From: Saccharopolyspora aridisoli
GTDB taxonomy: Bacteria > Actinomycetota > Actinomycetes > Mycobacteriales > Pseudonocardiaceae
Direction of reading: 5' to 3'
Length of the DNA: 64,000 bases
Assembly (NCBI RefSeq): GCF_004348445.1
Contig: NZ_SMKV01000020.1
Span: 1 to 64,000 of the forward strand
Positions 38,491 through 48,279 of the stretch are shown here, one piece after another (within the stretch, counting starts at the first letter, position 1; each line of letters starts with the position of its first letter). The notes beneath the pieces are model-generated. The model did not search any database. It was not told where the DNA came from and saw only the letters and a program-made list of their open reading frames with translations. Both the position numbers and the translations under genes were made by a program.

Positions 38491-38588
38491 GCAATTGGCG
38501 CGGCCGGTCACCGATGGTGGCCGGCCGCCGCATCTTCCTCGCCGGGCGCGAACCGGCATCGTCCAGCAATACTTCGAAGGTGAGTGCC

Positions 38589-39383
38589 TTGTTGCGTCGG
38601 GGTAAGGGCATCGAGCTCAAGTCGCGCGGTGAGATCGATGCGATGCGAGCCGCCGGACTGGTCGTCGCGCGTGCGCTGGCGGCCGTCCGCGAGAAGGCCG
38701 TACCGGGTGCGAGCACCGGTGAGCTGGACGCGATCGCCGAGCAGGTCATCCGCGATGCCGGTGCGGTGCCCTCGTTCAAGGGATACCACGGCTTCCCCGG
38801 TTCGATCTGCGCTTCGCTGAACGAGAAGGTCGTGCACGGCATCCCGTCGGTGCGCGAGGCCGTCTCCGAGGGAGATCTGCTGTCGGTCGACTGCGGCGCG
38901 ATCCTCGACGGCTGGCACGGCGACTCCGCCGTCACGCTGGCCATCGGTGAGATCAGCGAAGCCGACCGCGCGCTCTCGGCCGCGACCGAGGCGTCCATGT
39001 GGGCGGGCATCGAGAAGGTGCGCGCGGGCAACCGCCTCACCGACATCTCGCACGCCGTGGAGACCGCCGCGCTGTCGGCGGCTGCGACCGACGGCCGCGA
39101 CTACGGCATCATCGCCGAGTACGGCGGCCACGGCATCGGCACCCAGATGCACATGGAGCCGTTCCTGCCGAACCTCGGCAAGCCGGGCCGCGGCCCGAAG
39201 CTGCGGGTGGGCATGGCGCTGGCGGTCGAGCCGATGCTGACCGGCGGCACCGCCGAGACCGAGGAGCTCGACGACGCCTGGACCGTCGTCACCGCTGACG
39301 GCTCCCGCGCAGCCCACTGGGAGCACACGGTCGCCATCACCGAAGACGGCCCCTGGGTCCTCACGGCCCCGGACGAGGCCTGA
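38589..39383 (+). CDS. map: Methionine aminopeptidase, type I
   Basis: 264 aa from TTG 38589, eight bases after GAAGG, giving an N-terminus like other type I enzymes ([19 protein letters not shown]). GTG 38580 and ATG 38487 are in-frame alternatives; the last would add 34 unmatched residues. It removes the initiator Met from nascent proteins. The dimetal ligands are visible in [33 protein letters not shown] and WEHTV. It converges with a methyltransferase gene four bases downstream. Confidence 0.93.
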   Translation: MLRRGKGIELKSRGEIDAMRAAGLVVARALAAVREKAVPGASTGELDAIAEQVIRDAGAVPSFKGYHGFPGSICASLNEKVVHGIPSVREAVSEGDLLSVDCGAILDGWHGDSAVTLAIGEISEADRALSAATEASMWAGIEKVRAGNRLTDISHAVETAALSAAATDGRDYGIIAEYGGHGIGTQMHMEPFLPNLGKPGRGPKLRVGMALAVEPMLTGGTAETEELDDAWTVVTADGSRAAHWEHTVAITEDGPWVLTAPDEA

Positions 39384-39387
39384 GCCC

Positions 39388-39984
39388 TCAGCTCTTGGGG
39401 CGGCGGCAGGCGTAGACGCGCGCCGGCGGCACGTTGCGCCAGACGGCGCTGCGGGGGAACACCTCGTCGAAGGTGTCGTCGAGCGCTCCGATGAACTCCT
39501 TGGTCTGCGCGCGCCAGAGCGTCGTCAGGTAGGTGACGGTGGTGAACACCCCGCCGGGGGTCATCACCGCGGCGGCTTCGTGCAGCAGCTCGCGCTGCTT
39601 GTCGCCGGGCAGCAGCGTCCACGGGATCGAGCTGATCACCGCATCGACCCTGTCCACGCCCGCGTCGGCGAGGAGTTTGCGCAGGTCAAAAGCATCCCCG
39701 TGGATCACTTCCAGCCACGGTTTGGTGCGGTTGAGGTAGCGGACCAGCTCCGGATCGATCTCGACCGCCAGATGCCGCGATCCGGGTGCGACGCGCTCCC
39801 GGATGGGATCGCTGAGCGCACCGGTGCCGGGACCGAGCTCCAGCACCGTGCTGGGGCCGTGGCTGGGCACCACGTCGGCGACCGCGCGTGCCACGTGCTC
39901 CGAGGTCGGCAGCACCGCGCCGACCTTCGACGGGTTCTGGACGGCGCGGCCCACGAACATCAGGTACTCGCGTGACTTGCTCAC
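39388..39984 (-). CDS. SAM-dependent methyltransferase (phospholipid N-methyltransferase/KsgA-like), paralogue 1
   Basis: 198 aa. Class I methyltransferase fold: motif I VLELGPGTGALSDPI, acidic motif II LAVEIDPEL, motif IV AVISSIPWTLLP, and a closing CRRP. The SxxxVGAVLPTS entry helix and the SSIPW motif are like PmtA-type phosphatidylethanolamine N-methyltransferases and rRNA adenine dimethylases. No signal peptide. It converges on map and is a close paralogue of the next - strand gene. Substrate unproven. Confidence 0.8.
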   Translation of the reverse strand: MSKSREYLMFVGRAVQNPSKVGAVLPTSEHVARAVADVVPSHGPSTVLELGPGTGALSDPIRERVAPGSRHLAVEIDPELVRYLNRTKPWLEVIHGDAFDLRKLLADAGVDRVDAVISSIPWTLLPGDKQRELLHEAAAVMTPGGVFTTVTYLTTLWRAQTKEFIGALDDTFDEVFPRSAVWRNVPPARVYACRRPKS

Positions 39985-40099
39985 GGCTCTCCTGCCCTCC
40001 CCGGGTTTGATGCCGCCCGACCGTAACCGGTCCGCAATCAGACCTCCACGTCGACCGAAACTCGGCCGTTTGCGAAGAAGTACCCGGTTGTCGGAATGC

Positions 40100-40738
40100 T
40101 CAGACCAGGGGACGGCGGCAGAAGTAGTGCAGGATGGGCGGGAAGTTGCGCCACGTCGTGTGGGTGAGGACCTCGTCGAAGGTCTCGTGCAACCGCTCGC
40201 GGAACCGGCGCGCGTTGCGGGTGCGTTCGGCGGGGAGGTATGTCAGGGCCGTGAACGCGCCGTTGGGCGTGAGCGCCTTGGCCGCCTGGTCGAGGATGTG
40301 CCCCTGGGCGTCGTCGTCCAGCAGGGACCACGGGATGCTGCTGATGACCGCGTCGACCTTGTCGATCCGGTGTTCGGCCAGCACGGACACCAGGTCCCCG
40401 GCGTCGCCGTGCACGACCTCCAGCCACGGCCTGTGCTCGCGCAGGTGCGCGACCATGTCGGCGCCGAGCTCGATGCCCAGGTGGCGGGCGTCCGCGGGCA
40501 ACCGGGCGTGGATGCCGTCGGACAGCGATCCGGTCCCGGGGCCGAGCTCGACCACCACGGGGCTGCCGGTGCTGGGCACGACCTGCGCGACGGTAGCCGC
40601 CACGGCGGCGGAGGTGGGTGTGGCGGCGCCGACCATGCGCGGGTTGTGGACCGCGCTGCTGAGGAAGGTCCGGTATTCGGCGAGCTTGCCGGTCAACGCC
40701 TGCACCGGATTGCCGGTGGGCTGCTGCTGCGCTGTCAC
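40100..40738 (-). CDS. SAM-dependent methyltransferase, paralogue 2
   Basis: 212 aa from GTG 40738 (- strand), chosen for GAGGAG upstream; the frame runs further but without similarity. Motif I VVELGPGTGSLSDGI, motif II LGIELGADM, and ISSIPWSLL match paralogue 1 closely, as do the ends (THTTWRNFPPILHYFCRRP). The two genes lie head-to-tail with about 115 nt between them. A 20-bp palindrome lies 33 nt upstream of the start. Lipid N-methylation or small-molecule methylation is possible. Confidence 0.8.
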   Translation of the reverse strand: MTAQQQPTGNPVQALTGKLAEYRTFLSSAVHNPRMVGAATPTSAAVAATVAQVVPSTGSPVVVELGPGTGSLSDGIHARLPADARHLGIELGADMVAHLREHRPWLEVVHGDAGDLVSVLAEHRIDKVDAVISSIPWSLLDDDAQGHILDQAAKALTPNGAFTALTYLPAERTRNARRFRERLHETFDEVLTHTTWRNFPPILHYFCRRPLV

Positions 40739-41108
40739 GCTGCTCCTCGGGTGTTTCCGGGGTGGGCGCGCCTCGACACCGGTGTCGAGGGTTCGAGTAT
40801 GTGGTCGAAAGTAGTGAGGGCCCGAAGATCGGTGCAAGCCGCCGGTGGCGGCGGATGCGGTGTGAGCAGCCCCGATGTGTGGTGCTCATCGGGCTGCGCG
40901 TACGATGGACTATCGGCGCACGAGTGGCGCCGGTTCGTTGTGCCCGGAGTGTCCGTCCGCGCGACTCTGCTCAAGAGTATCCGGATCGGGTGGTCATCGG
41001 TATTTCGAATCGGAACCCGCGTGTGTTGGTCATGCGTGCCGGGGCCTCCGGCTCGTGTGGCAGGGGCTTTTGCCCCGCAAACCGTCACCGTCACGAAACG
41101 CGGAGGAC
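40739..41108. other. Divergent intergenic region, methyltransferase and infA
   Basis: 370 nt with a palindrome (40771-40790) and a small GGGGC-TTTT-GCCCC hairpin near 41063-41076 just before infA. Promoters for both directions must be here, but none is clear. Confidence 0.5.
40771..40790. promoter_or_regulatory. 20-bp perfect palindrome, candidate operator
   Basis: CCTCGACACCGGTGTCGAGG is an exact palindrome, 33 nt upstream of the - strand methyltransferase start. The form suits a dimeric TetR/GntR-like repressor. Confidence 0.5.
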
Positions 41109-41330
41109 ATGGGCAAGAAGGACGGGGCCATTGAGGTCGAGGGTCGGGTGATCGAGCCGCTTCCCAACGCGATGTTCCGTGTCGAGTTGGAGAACGGCCA
41201 CAAGGTCCTCGCACACATCAGTGGCAAGATGCGCCAGCACTACATTCGAATCCTCCCCGAGGACCGGGTTGTGGTGGAGCTCTCGCCTTACGACCTCTCC
41301 CGTGGGCGCATCGTCTACCGCTACAAGTGA
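41109..41330 (+). CDS. infA: Translation initiation factor IF-1
   Basis: 73 aa from ATG 41109 ([20 protein letters not shown]) with GGAGG upstream. OB-fold protein that binds the 30S A site during initiation. Ends in [12 protein letters not shown], as expected. It heads the alpha-type operon, 53 nt before rpmJ. Confidence 0.99.
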   Translation: MGKKDGAIEVEGRVIEPLPNAMFRVELENGHKVLAHISGKMRQHYIRILPEDRVVVELSPYDLSRGRIVYRYK

Positions 41331-41383
41331 CCTCCACGGTGTCCGGGGAGACCTGGACACGCGTCCAACAGGAGAGCACGACC

Positions 41384-41497
41384 GTGAAGGTCCAGCCGAG
41401 TGTGAAGCGCATCTGCGACAAGTGCCAGGTCATCCGTCGTCACGGACGAGTCCTGGTGATCTGCGACAACGCCCGACACAAGCAGCGTCAGGGCTGA
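41384..41497 (+). CDS. rpmJ: 50S ribosomal protein L36 (zinc type)
   Basis: 37 aa, GTG start with GGAGAG upstream. [20 protein letters not shown] is the universal L36 start. CDKC plus CDNARH provide the Zn ligands, so this is the zinc-dependent (C+) form. It lies between infA and rpsM, with 166 nt of non-coding sequence after it. Confidence 0.98.
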   Translation: MKVQPSVKRICDKCQVIRRHGRVLVICDNARHKQRQG

Positions 41498-41663
41498 CCG
41501 CAGACCACTGAGGTCGCAGCGAGCGGAAACAGAGAAGAACTCCCACGACCTGTCGGCTCGCGAGTTGAGCCGGCTGACCTCCGGGCCAGGCCGGGGCTCC
41601 GCACATCCCGTGCGGGGGCGGCGTGGGAGCAGACCTGGACTGATCTAAGGAGAAGGAGCCGAC

Positions 41664-42044
41664 ATGGCACGGCTCGTTGGCGTCGACCTCCCGCGCGAAA
41701 AGCGCATGGAGATCGCGCTTACCTACATCTTCGGGATCGGCAAGACCCGGGCCAAGGAGATCCTCTCCGGCACCGGTGTCTCCGCCGACGCGAAGCCGCG
41801 TGACCTCGACGACGAGCAGCTGACCAAGCTGCGCGACTTCATCGAGGAGAACTACCGGGTCGAGGGTGACCTCCGCCGCGAGGTCCAGGCCGACATCCGC
41901 CGGAAGATCGAGATCGGCTGCTACGAGGGTGTGCGCCACCGTCGTCACCTGCCCCTCAACGGGCAGCGGACGAAGACCAACGCGCGTACCCGCAAGGGGC
42001 CGAAGAAGACGGTCGCCGGCAAGAAGAAGGCCGGGAAGAAGTAA
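41664..42044 (+). CDS. rpsM: 30S ribosomal protein S13
   Basis: 126 aa. S13 contacts P-site tRNA and forms head-body bridges. [20 protein letters not shown], the [11 protein letters not shown] helix-two-turn-helix and the [18 protein letters not shown] basic tail (here [14 protein letters not shown]) are present. AAGGAGAAGGAG precedes the start. Confidence 0.99.
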   Translation: MARLVGVDLPREKRMEIALTYIFGIGKTRAKEILSGTGVSADAKPRDLDDEQLTKLRDFIEENYRVEGDLRREVQADIRRKIEIGCYEGVRHRRHLPLNGQRTKTNARTRKGPKKTVAGKKKAGKK

Positions 42045-42069
42045 GCCTCGCTAGGAGAAAGCTGGAGCT

Positions 42070-42474
42070 ATGCCACCCAAGGCTCGCGCTGGCGCCGTCA
42101 AGAAGGTGCGGCGCAAGGAGAAGAAGAACGTTGCCCACGGGCAGGCTCACATCAAGAGCACGTTCAACAACACGATCGTTTCGATCACCGACCCCACCGG
42201 TGCGGTGATCAGCTGGGCATCGGCCGGCCACGTCGGGTTCAAGGGCTCTCGCAAGTCCACCCCGTTCGCCGCGCAGATGGCCGCCGAGAACGCGGCCCGC
42301 AAGGCCGCCGAGCACGGCATGAAGAAGGTCGACGTCTTCGTCAAGGGTCCGGGTTCGGGCCGGGAGACGGCGATCCGCTCGCTGCAGGCCGCAGGCCTCG
42401 AGGTGGGCACCATCCAGGACGTGACCCCGCAGCCGCACAACGGCTGCCGCCCGCCGAAGCGTCGTCGGGTCTGA
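42070..42474 (+). CDS. rpsK: 30S ribosomal protein S11
   Basis: 134 aa. S11 lies on the platform near the E site. [38 protein letters not shown] and the terminal [13 protein letters not shown] are all conserved. 25 nt after rpsM, with a GGAG site. Confidence 0.99.
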   Translation: MPPKARAGAVKKVRRKEKKNVAHGQAHIKSTFNNTIVSITDPTGAVISWASAGHVGFKGSRKSTPFAAQMAAENAARKAAEHGMKKVDVFVKGPGSGRETAIRSLQAAGLEVGTIQDVTPQPHNGCRPPKRRRV

Positions 42475-42501
42475 GCCGCGGGAAAGGAGTAAGGATCACC
42501 A

Positions 42502-43107
42502 ATGGCTCGTTACACCGGTCCCGCGACCCGCAAGTCCCGTCGTCTCAAGGTTGACCTTGTCGGCGGAGACCAGGCCTTCGAGCGTCGCCCGTACCCGCCG
42601 GGGCAGCACGGTCGCGCGCGCATCAAGGAAACCGAGTACCTGCTGCAGCTCCAGGAGAAGCAGAAGGCCCGGTTCACCTACGGCGTGCTCGAGCGCCAGT
42701 TCCGCGCGTACTACGAGGAAGCCAACCGCCGCCCGGGCAAGACGGGTGAGAACCTCCTGCAGCTGCTGGAGAGCCGGTTGGACAACGTCGTGTACCGCGC
42801 TGGTCTGGCTCGCACCCGCCGCATGGCGCGTCAGCTCGTCAGCCACGGTCACTTCCTGGTCAACGGCAAGAAGGTGAACGTCCCCAGCTTCCAGGTCTCG
42901 AAGTGGGACATCATCGACGTCAAGCCGAAGGCCCTGGGCACCACGCCGTTCCTGATCGCCAAGGAGACCCTCGGCGAGCGCCCGGTTCCGGCCTGGCTCC
43001 AGGTCGTGCCCTCGAACCTGCGCATCCTGGTGCACCAGCGCCCGGAGCGCGCGCAGATCGACACCCCGGTCACCGAGCAGCTCATCGTCGAGCTCTACTC
43101 GAAGTGA
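42502..43107 (+). CDS. rpsD: 30S ribosomal protein S4
   Basis: 201 aa. Primary 16S rRNA-binding protein of the 30S body and part of the mRNA entry channel. [20 protein letters not shown] and the S4 domain ([20 protein letters not shown]) are typical. The zinc-free form: no N-terminal Cys cluster. Followed by a hairpin before rpoA. Confidence 0.99.
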   Translation: MARYTGPATRKSRRLKVDLVGGDQAFERRPYPPGQHGRARIKETEYLLQLQEKQKARFTYGVLERQFRAYYEEANRRPGKTGENLLQLLESRLDNVVYRAGLARTRRMARQLVSHGHFLVNGKKVNVPSFQVSKWDIIDVKPKALGTTPFLIAKETLGERPVPAWLQVVPSNLRILVHQRPERAQIDTPVTEQLIVELYSK

Positions 43108-43113
43108 CGCGTC

Positions 43114-43148
43114 CCGCCGGCGGCCTTCCACGAGGTGGCCGCCGGCGG
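43114..43148 (+). terminator. Hairpin between rpsD and rpoA
   Basis: CCGCCGGCGGCC pairs perfectly with GGCCGCCGGCGG (12 bp, 11-nt loop), 6 nt after the rpsD stop. It probably attenuates or terminates, so rpoA may have an extra promoter in the following 110 nt. Confidence 0.65.
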
Positions 43149-43258
43149 TCCGCAACCAGCGGTGGCGGTGCAGGAATCCGTCGCCGGCCCGCGATCCGTC
43201 GCGGGCATGCCGTTCCATCGGCGTCAAATAGCGGGCGCCGTGAGGAAAGGAATACGAA

Positions 43259-44341
43259 GTGCTCATCTCCCAGCGACCCACACTGTCCGAAGAGGCCGTG
43301 TCGGAGACCCGTTCCCGGTTCGTCATCGAGCCGCTGGAGCCGGGCTTCGGTTACACCCTGGGCAACTCGCTGCGTCGTACGCTGCTCTCCTCCATCCCGG
43401 GGGCGGCGGTCACCAGCCTGCGCATCGACGGTGTGCTGCACGAGTTCACCACGATTCCGGGTGTGAAGGAGGACGTCACCGACGTCATCCTGAACATCAA
43501 GGAGCTCGTCGTCTCCTCCGAGGAGGACGAGCCGGTCACCATGTACCTGCGCAAGCAGGGCCCGGGTGAGGTCACCGCCGCGGACATCGTTCCGCCGGCC
43601 GGTGTCACCGTGCACAACCCCGAGCTGCACATCGCCACGCTGAACGCGAAGGGCAAGCTGGAGATCGAGCTCGTCGTCGAGCGTGGTCGTGGCTACGTGC
43701 CCGCGATGCAGAACAAGCAGACCGGTGCTGAGATCGGCCGGATCCCGGTCGACTCGATCTACTCGCCGGTTCTGAAGGTGACCTACAAGGTCGAGGCCAC
43801 TCGTGTCGAGCAGCGCACCGACTTCGACAAGCTGATCCTCGACGTCGAGAGCAAGCCGTCCATCACGCCCCGCGATGCGGTGGCGTCGGCCGGACGCACT
43901 CTCGTCGAGCTGTTCGGGCTCGCTCGCGAGCTCAACGTCGATGCCGAGGGCATCGAGATCGGACCGTCGCCGGCGGAGGCCGACACCATCGCGGCCTACG
44001 CGATGCCGATCGAGGACCTGGACCTGACGGTTCGCTCTTACAACTGCCTCAAGCGGGAGGGCATCCACACCGTCGGCGAGCTGGTTTCGCGCAGCGAGGC
44101 CGACCTGCTGGACATTCGCAACTTCGGTGCGAAGTCCATCGACGAGGTCAAGATGAAGCTGGCCGGTCTGGGCTTGGCCCTCAAGGACAGCCCGCCCGGG
44201 TTCGACCCGTCCGCAGCCGCGGCCGAGTACCCCGCGGAGAGCTGGACCGCCGAGGACGAGGTCATCGTCGGCTCGGCGGGTCCCGTCGAGGACAACGGCT
44301 ACGACGACGGTCAGGACTACGCGGAGACAGAGCAGCTGTAG
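43259..44341 (+). CDS. rpoA: DNA-directed RNA polymerase subunit alpha
   Basis: 360 aa, GTG start with GAGGAAAGGA upstream. The N-terminal dimerisation domain ([20 protein letters not shown]) scaffolds RNA polymerase assembly. The C-terminal domain ([20 protein letters not shown] ... [19 protein letters not shown]) binds UP elements and activators. An acidic tail follows. It lies between rpsD and rplQ, as in most bacteria. Confidence 0.99.
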   Translation: MLISQRPTLSEEAVSETRSRFVIEPLEPGFGYTLGNSLRRTLLSSIPGAAVTSLRIDGVLHEFTTIPGVKEDVTDVILNIKELVVSSEEDEPVTMYLRKQGPGEVTAADIVPPAGVTVHNPELHIATLNAKGKLEIELVVERGRGYVPAMQNKQTGAEIGRIPVDSIYSPVLKVTYKVEATRVEQRTDFDKLILDVESKPSITPRDAVASAGRTLVELFGLARELNVDAEGIEIGPSPAEADTIAAYAMPIEDLDLTVRSYNCLKREGIHTVGELVSRSEADLLDIRNFGAKSIDEVKMKLAGLGLALKDSPPGFDPSAAAAEYPAESWTAEDEVIVGSAGPVEDNGYDDGQDYAETEQL

Positions 44342-44391
44342 CTGTGTTGCGCGTCCGGGGTTCACCGGCGCGCCCTCGAGAGGAGCAACCG

Positions 44392-44916
44392 ATGCCCACC
44401 CCGACCAAGGGTCCGCGTCTCGGCGGGTCCCCGTCGCACGAGCGGCTCATCCTGGCCAACCTGGCCACCTCGCTGTTCGAGCACGGTCGGATCACCACCA
44501 CCGAGGCGAAGGCGAAGCGGCTGCGGCCGATCGCCGAGCGGCTCATCACCAAGGCCAAGAAGGGCGACCTGCACAACCGTCGCGAGGTCATGAAGACCAT
44601 CCGCGACAAGGACGTCGTGCACAAGCTCTTCGCCGAGATCGGCCCGTTCTTCGCCGACCGCGACGGCGGTTACACCCGCATCATCAAGGCGATGCCGCGC
44701 AAGGGTGACAACGCGAAGATGGCTGTGATCGCGCTGGTGGCGGAGAAGACCGCCACCTCCGAGGCCGAGGCCGCCCGCGGCACCAAGTTCGCCGCTGACG
44801 AGCAGCCTGAGGCTGCGGAGTCGAAGGGCGAAGAGACGGTCGAGACCACTGAGGCCGATGAGGCTCAGGTCGAGACCACCGAAGACACCGCCGCCGAGAA
44901 GAAGGACGAGTCCTGA
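44392..44916 (+). CDS. rplQ: 50S ribosomal protein L17
   Basis: 174 aa from ATG 44392 ([20 protein letters not shown]) with GAGAGGAG upstream. The conserved core ends near residue 120; the last ~50 residues are an Ala/Glu/Thr-rich acidic extension typical of actinobacterial L17. It overhangs the tunnel exit region. 17 nt to the truA GTG. Confidence 0.98.
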   Translation: MPTPTKGPRLGGSPSHERLILANLATSLFEHGRITTTEAKAKRLRPIAERLITKAKKGDLHNRREVMKTIRDKDVVHKLFAEIGPFFADRDGGYTRIIKAMPRKGDNAKMAVIALVAEKTATSEAEAARGTKFAADEQPEAAESKGEETVETTEADEAQVETTEDTAAEKKDES

Positions 44917-44933
44917 TCCTGGCCGGTGATGCT

Positions 44934-45815
44934 GTGCACGAGCCCGCTGTTCCCGCTGGGGATGGCGGGCTCGTTCGCGTGCGCCTCGACCTGTCCTACG
45001 ACGGGACGGACTTCAAGGGTTGGGCCAAGCAACCGGGCCTGCGCACCGTGCAGGGGCTGGTGGAGGACGCGCTGGCCAAGCAGCCCCCTGGTCGCGAGGT
45101 GCCCAAGTCCGTCGTGGTCGCCGGTCGCACGGACACCGGCGTGCACGCGACCGGTCAGGTGCTGCACTTCGACGTCGTCCCGCTGGATCCCGAGGCGCCC
45201 GGTCGCCTGCCGGTCGATTCGAGCGGAATCCCGGACCTGACGCGCATGGTCCACCGGTGGAACCGGATCCTCCCGCCGGACGTGCGAGTTCTCGGCGCCC
45301 AGGTGGTCCCCCCGGAGTTCGACGCCCGCTTCTCGGCGCTGCGGCGCCACTACCGCTACCAGGTCTCAGACGCACCGTGGGGCGCTGATCCGCTGCGGCG
45401 CAAGGACACCCTGGCCTGGAACCGCCCGCTGGACGTGGACGCGCTGAACGAGGCGTCCCGAGGACTCCTGGGCCTCAACGATTTCGCGGCCTACTGCAAG
45501 CCCCGGGACGGCGCGACGACGATCCGCGAGCTCCAGCGCTTCACCTGGAACCGCGTGGAGGACAACCTCATCGTCGCCGACGTCTCGGCCGACGCCTTCT
45601 GCCACTCCATGGTCCGCAGCCTCGTCGGCACCCTCCTGATGAGCGGCGACGGCCGCCGCGCGGAGTCCCACCCGGCGGACCTGCTGGCGGCGCAGACCCG
45701 CACCACCGCAGTGGCCCCACCCCACGGCCTCACCCTTCGCGCGATCGACTACCCCTCGTCGGACGAGCTGGCGCGCAGAGCCAGCCAGACGCGGGCCGTT
45801 CGCGACCTCTCCTGA
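44934..45815 (+). CDS. truA: tRNA pseudouridine(38-40) synthase
   Basis: 293 aa. Converts uridines 38-40 in the tRNA anticodon arm to pseudouridine. The catalytic Asp is in GRTDTGVHATGQVLHF (about residue 67). RLDLSYDGTDFKGWAKQPGL and the RHYRYQVSDAPW and FCHSMVRSLVGTLL segments are complete. The start may be the GTG used here or one slightly later; the first 13 residues are not conserved. It is the last housekeeping gene before the ESX locus. Confidence 0.97.
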   Translation: MHEPAVPAGDGGLVRVRLDLSYDGTDFKGWAKQPGLRTVQGLVEDALAKQPPGREVPKSVVVAGRTDTGVHATGQVLHFDVVPLDPEAPGRLPVDSSGIPDLTRMVHRWNRILPPDVRVLGAQVVPPEFDARFSALRRHYRYQVSDAPWGADPLRRKDTLAWNRPLDVDALNEASRGLLGLNDFAAYCKPRDGATTIRELQRFTWNRVEDNLIVADVSADAFCHSMVRSLVGTLLMSGDGRRAESHPADLLAAQTRTTAVAPPHGLTLRAIDYPSSDELARRASQTRAVRDLS

Positions 45816-46030
45816 CCAGCGCTGCGCGGTCAGGCTCGGTTCACCGTCCGGGGCGATCGGCCAGTTCGCGCCACTGCGCGCGCGTTCCTGAACGGCTTGT
45901 TCGACGCCCGGTCGCCCAGGGTGGGTGAACGCCCAGGCAACCGTCCCATGGCCGCACCCGTGGGCTCCTCCTCAACAACGGGTCAGCGACGAGGAACTCC
46001 GAGCTCGGCGCGAGATCCGGGCCGCAACGA

Positions 46031-46061
46031 CGAATCCCCCGGCCGACGGCCGGGGGATTCG
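46031..46061. terminator. Terminator between truA and the ESX locus
   Basis: Perfect 14-bp stem CGAATCCCCCGGCC with GAC loop, 12 nt beyond the - strand gene stop at 46074. It lies between converging genes and could act on both. The remaining 215 nt after truA hold nothing recognised. Confidence 0.88.
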
Positions 46062-46073
46062 CGAGCGGAGAGG

Positions 46074-46805
46074 TCAGTCGCCTCGGCGTATGGGGCCGAG
46101 GATCTCCTTCTCCTTCTGGTTCGTCACCAGGCGGATCATCGTCCAGGTCATGTTGCCCAGCGCGATGAGCTGGTCGTCCTGGAGCTGCGTGAGCGGCTGC
46201 ACCTGGTGGTTGCGCAGGCTCCAGATGCGCTGGGCTAGCTGGGCCTGGTTGAGCGGCAGGCGCTGCAGCAGGACCAGGTCCGCGGTGTTGGCCGCGGTGC
46301 CGCTGCTGACCTGCGGGTGCAGGTACGGCAGCACGTACATGGTCGTCTGCCACGGCGCGCGCGGCGGGAACAGCTCTTGCGGAACGGCACCGCCGTCGTG
46401 GATGACCAGCAGCGGGGTGTCCTCGGAGGACCGCGGCAGGTCGAACGGGGCTAGCCGGCGGATCTGCACCAGCGGAACGGGCTTGCCGTCCGGGGTTTCA
46501 CCGGCGGCGCGTTCCAGCATCTTCCACGCGGCCGGACGCCCGGTCGCGATGATCACCCACGCACCGGTGGCCATGGCCCGCAGCGCGAGCTGGCGGGCCA
46601 GGTAGAGACCGCCCACGGTGACCATGCGGGTCGGCAGCGAGCGCAGGATCGACGCCGCCTGGGCCTCGCCCTGCGGGTCGGATCCGATGATCACACCACC
46701 GCGGTCGCCCGACGGGCTGATGGCGTCCAGGGTCTCCGGCGTGACGAGGAACTCCGGTGCGACGCCCTGGCTTCCCGGAACGTCGATCGTCCTGCTTCGG
46801 CTCAT
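46074..46805 (-). CDS. ESX-locus protein downstream of EccE, family not recognised
   Basis: 243 aa. The ATG overlaps the eccE stop by four bases, so it is translationally coupled. No signal peptide or clear membrane helix. An ATPase-like glycine pattern is absent; the middle (GGVIIGSDPQGEAQAASILR; LALRAMATGAWVIIATGRPA) looks like a Rossmann-type alpha/beta fold. The C-terminus is helical (LTQLQDDQLIALGNMTWTMI). It probably works with the membrane complex or in substrate handling, as judged only from its place. Confidence 0.7.
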   Translation of the reverse strand: MSRSRTIDVPGSQGVAPEFLVTPETLDAISPSGDRGGVIIGSDPQGEAQAASILRSLPTRMVTVGGLYLARQLALRAMATGAWVIIATGRPAAWKMLERAAGETPDGKPVPLVQIRRLAPFDLPRSSEDTPLLVIHDGGAVPQELFPPRAPWQTTMYVLPYLHPQVSSGTAANTADLVLLQRLPLNQAQLAQRIWSLRNHQVQPLTQLQDDQLIALGNMTWTMIRLVTNQKEKEILGPIRRGD

Positions 46806-48115
46806 GCCGCACCTCCGAGCGGCAGCGTCGCTGCGTAACCCGCCAGCTGCGAACCGCGCAGCGGCGTGAGGGTCAACCCGAGTCGGTTGCTGATGGCCTT
46901 CAACCGCGCGTCGGCGGTGTCCAGCTCGGCGGGTGTGCGGGCCGAAACTCGCACCAGACCGCGCAGGCCGACCTCGTTCTCCTCACCGACCGGCGAGACC
47001 GACAGGGCGATGCTGGTGGACAGCGCCCGAATGCCGGTGAGCGCGTTGAGGCTGTCGTTCATCTGGTTCGGCCACGAGGTGATGGCGTAGCTGGAGTGGC
47101 CGACGCCACCGGCGGTGACGCCGTCCCAACGCTCCTTGAGGCCCACCGGCCGCTGCGACCCGAGCACGCTGTGCAGTTCGGCGGAGGAGATTCCCGCCTG
47201 CAGCAGCTCGTCGGGGTCCAGCGGGCGGGCCGGAATTCCGCGCTGCTCCAAGGAGGAACGCACCCGGGACAGGGCGCCGATCAGCGCGCGCTGGGCGCCG
47301 AGCACGCCACCGCCGCGCTCACCGACGGCCTTCGCGCACCTCTGCGGGTCGAGGCGCACGGCGATCCAAGTGGTGCGGCGGGCCGCGGCGGGAAGCCGGC
47401 CCAGCACCTCGAGGTAGGAGTTCAGCGCCGGGGAGTTCGACGGCAGGGCCGCGCTTCCCGGGTAGCAGTGCCAGATGACCTGGATCGCGTCGAGCACCAC
47501 GCCGCGGTCCTCCAGGCACGGCACGAGAACGCCCAGCGGCAGGTTCGGCGCGTTGTCCACGGGGTTGAGCAGCGAGGGGGTCGGCTCGACCATCAGCACC
47601 GCGGTCCACTTGCCGTTGTGCCACGACATCCCGACCGGGTTCCGGTCGTGGTCCTGGGTGCGGGCGATCACGAGGTCTTCGACGACCAAGCGCAGCAGGG
47701 CGACCCGGTGGTTCTCGTCCGGGCCGATGATGCCGTCGCCGTCCTTGTCCTCAGCGGGTTCGGCGACATCGACGTTCGCCGGCTGCGAGGCGCGGGTGTG
47801 GTTGCGACCGCGGTATTCGAGCACCAGCCCGAACCACTGCGTGAACCAGCGGCCACGGCGGCGAAGCAGGGCGATGATCAGGGCCAGCAAGGCGATTCCG
47901 CCCGCGATGGACCACATGACCGGGTCTCGCGGGTTGATCAAGAAGACGCCGGCGCCGATTCCCAGGCCGACTTCGATGAGCACGATGTTGGCCGCCGGGA
48001 TTCCGGCGAGCGTCACGCCGTTGATCCGCCGACGGCGCGCGCGAATCCGGGCGCGGGTCGGGTTGACGGCCCCGGGAGCCTTCGGCTGGGCCGGATGTTG
48101 TGTGGGCACGGACAT
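46802..48115 (-). CDS. eccE: Type VII secretion protein EccE
   Basis: 437 aa. After an Arg-rich N-terminus there are two close transmembrane helices (about residues 34-83: VTLAGIPAANIVLIEVGLGI and WSIAGGIALLALIIALL), followed by a large periplasmic/soluble domain, the typical EccE layout. EccE sits on the periphery of the EccBCDE membrane complex. It is transcribed divergently from eccB, with 164 nt between the starts. Confidence 0.88.
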   Translation of the reverse strand: MSVPTQHPAQPKAPGAVNPTRARIRARRRRINGVTLAGIPAANIVLIEVGLGIGAGVFLINPRDPVMWSIAGGIALLALIIALLRRRGRWFTQWFGLVLEYRGRNHTRASQPANVDVAEPAEDKDGDGIIGPDENHRVALLRLVVEDLVIARTQDHDRNPVGMSWHNGKWTAVLMVEPTPSLLNPVDNAPNLPLGVLVPCLEDRGVVLDAIQVIWHCYPGSAALPSNSPALNSYLEVLGRLPAAARRTTWIAVRLDPQRCAKAVGERGGGVLGAQRALIGALSRVRSSLEQRGIPARPLDPDELLQAGISSAELHSVLGSQRPVGLKERWDGVTAGGVGHSSYAITSWPNQMNDSLNALTGIRALSTSIALSVSPVGEENEVGLRGLVRVSARTPAELDTADARLKAISNRLGLTLTPLRGSQLAGYAATLPLGGAA

Positions 48116-48279
48116 CCGTTCGGTCTCTCCCCCTCGCAGGTAGGTGCGGCGGACGCGTTCGTCGGAGTTGAGCCGCGTGCAGAGAATACTGACGGAGTCC
48201 GCCGAACCGCACCCATTCGGTATATCTCAGCGACTATCCTGCGAAACCGTACCTCGGACGGGAGAGCTGTAGGCGAAGA

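Noticed and set aside
38487-38588. Longer start for map at ATG 38487
   Set aside because: It overlaps the adk stop and adds 34 residues unlike type I aminopeptidases; the TTG at 38589 has a properly spaced ribosome site.
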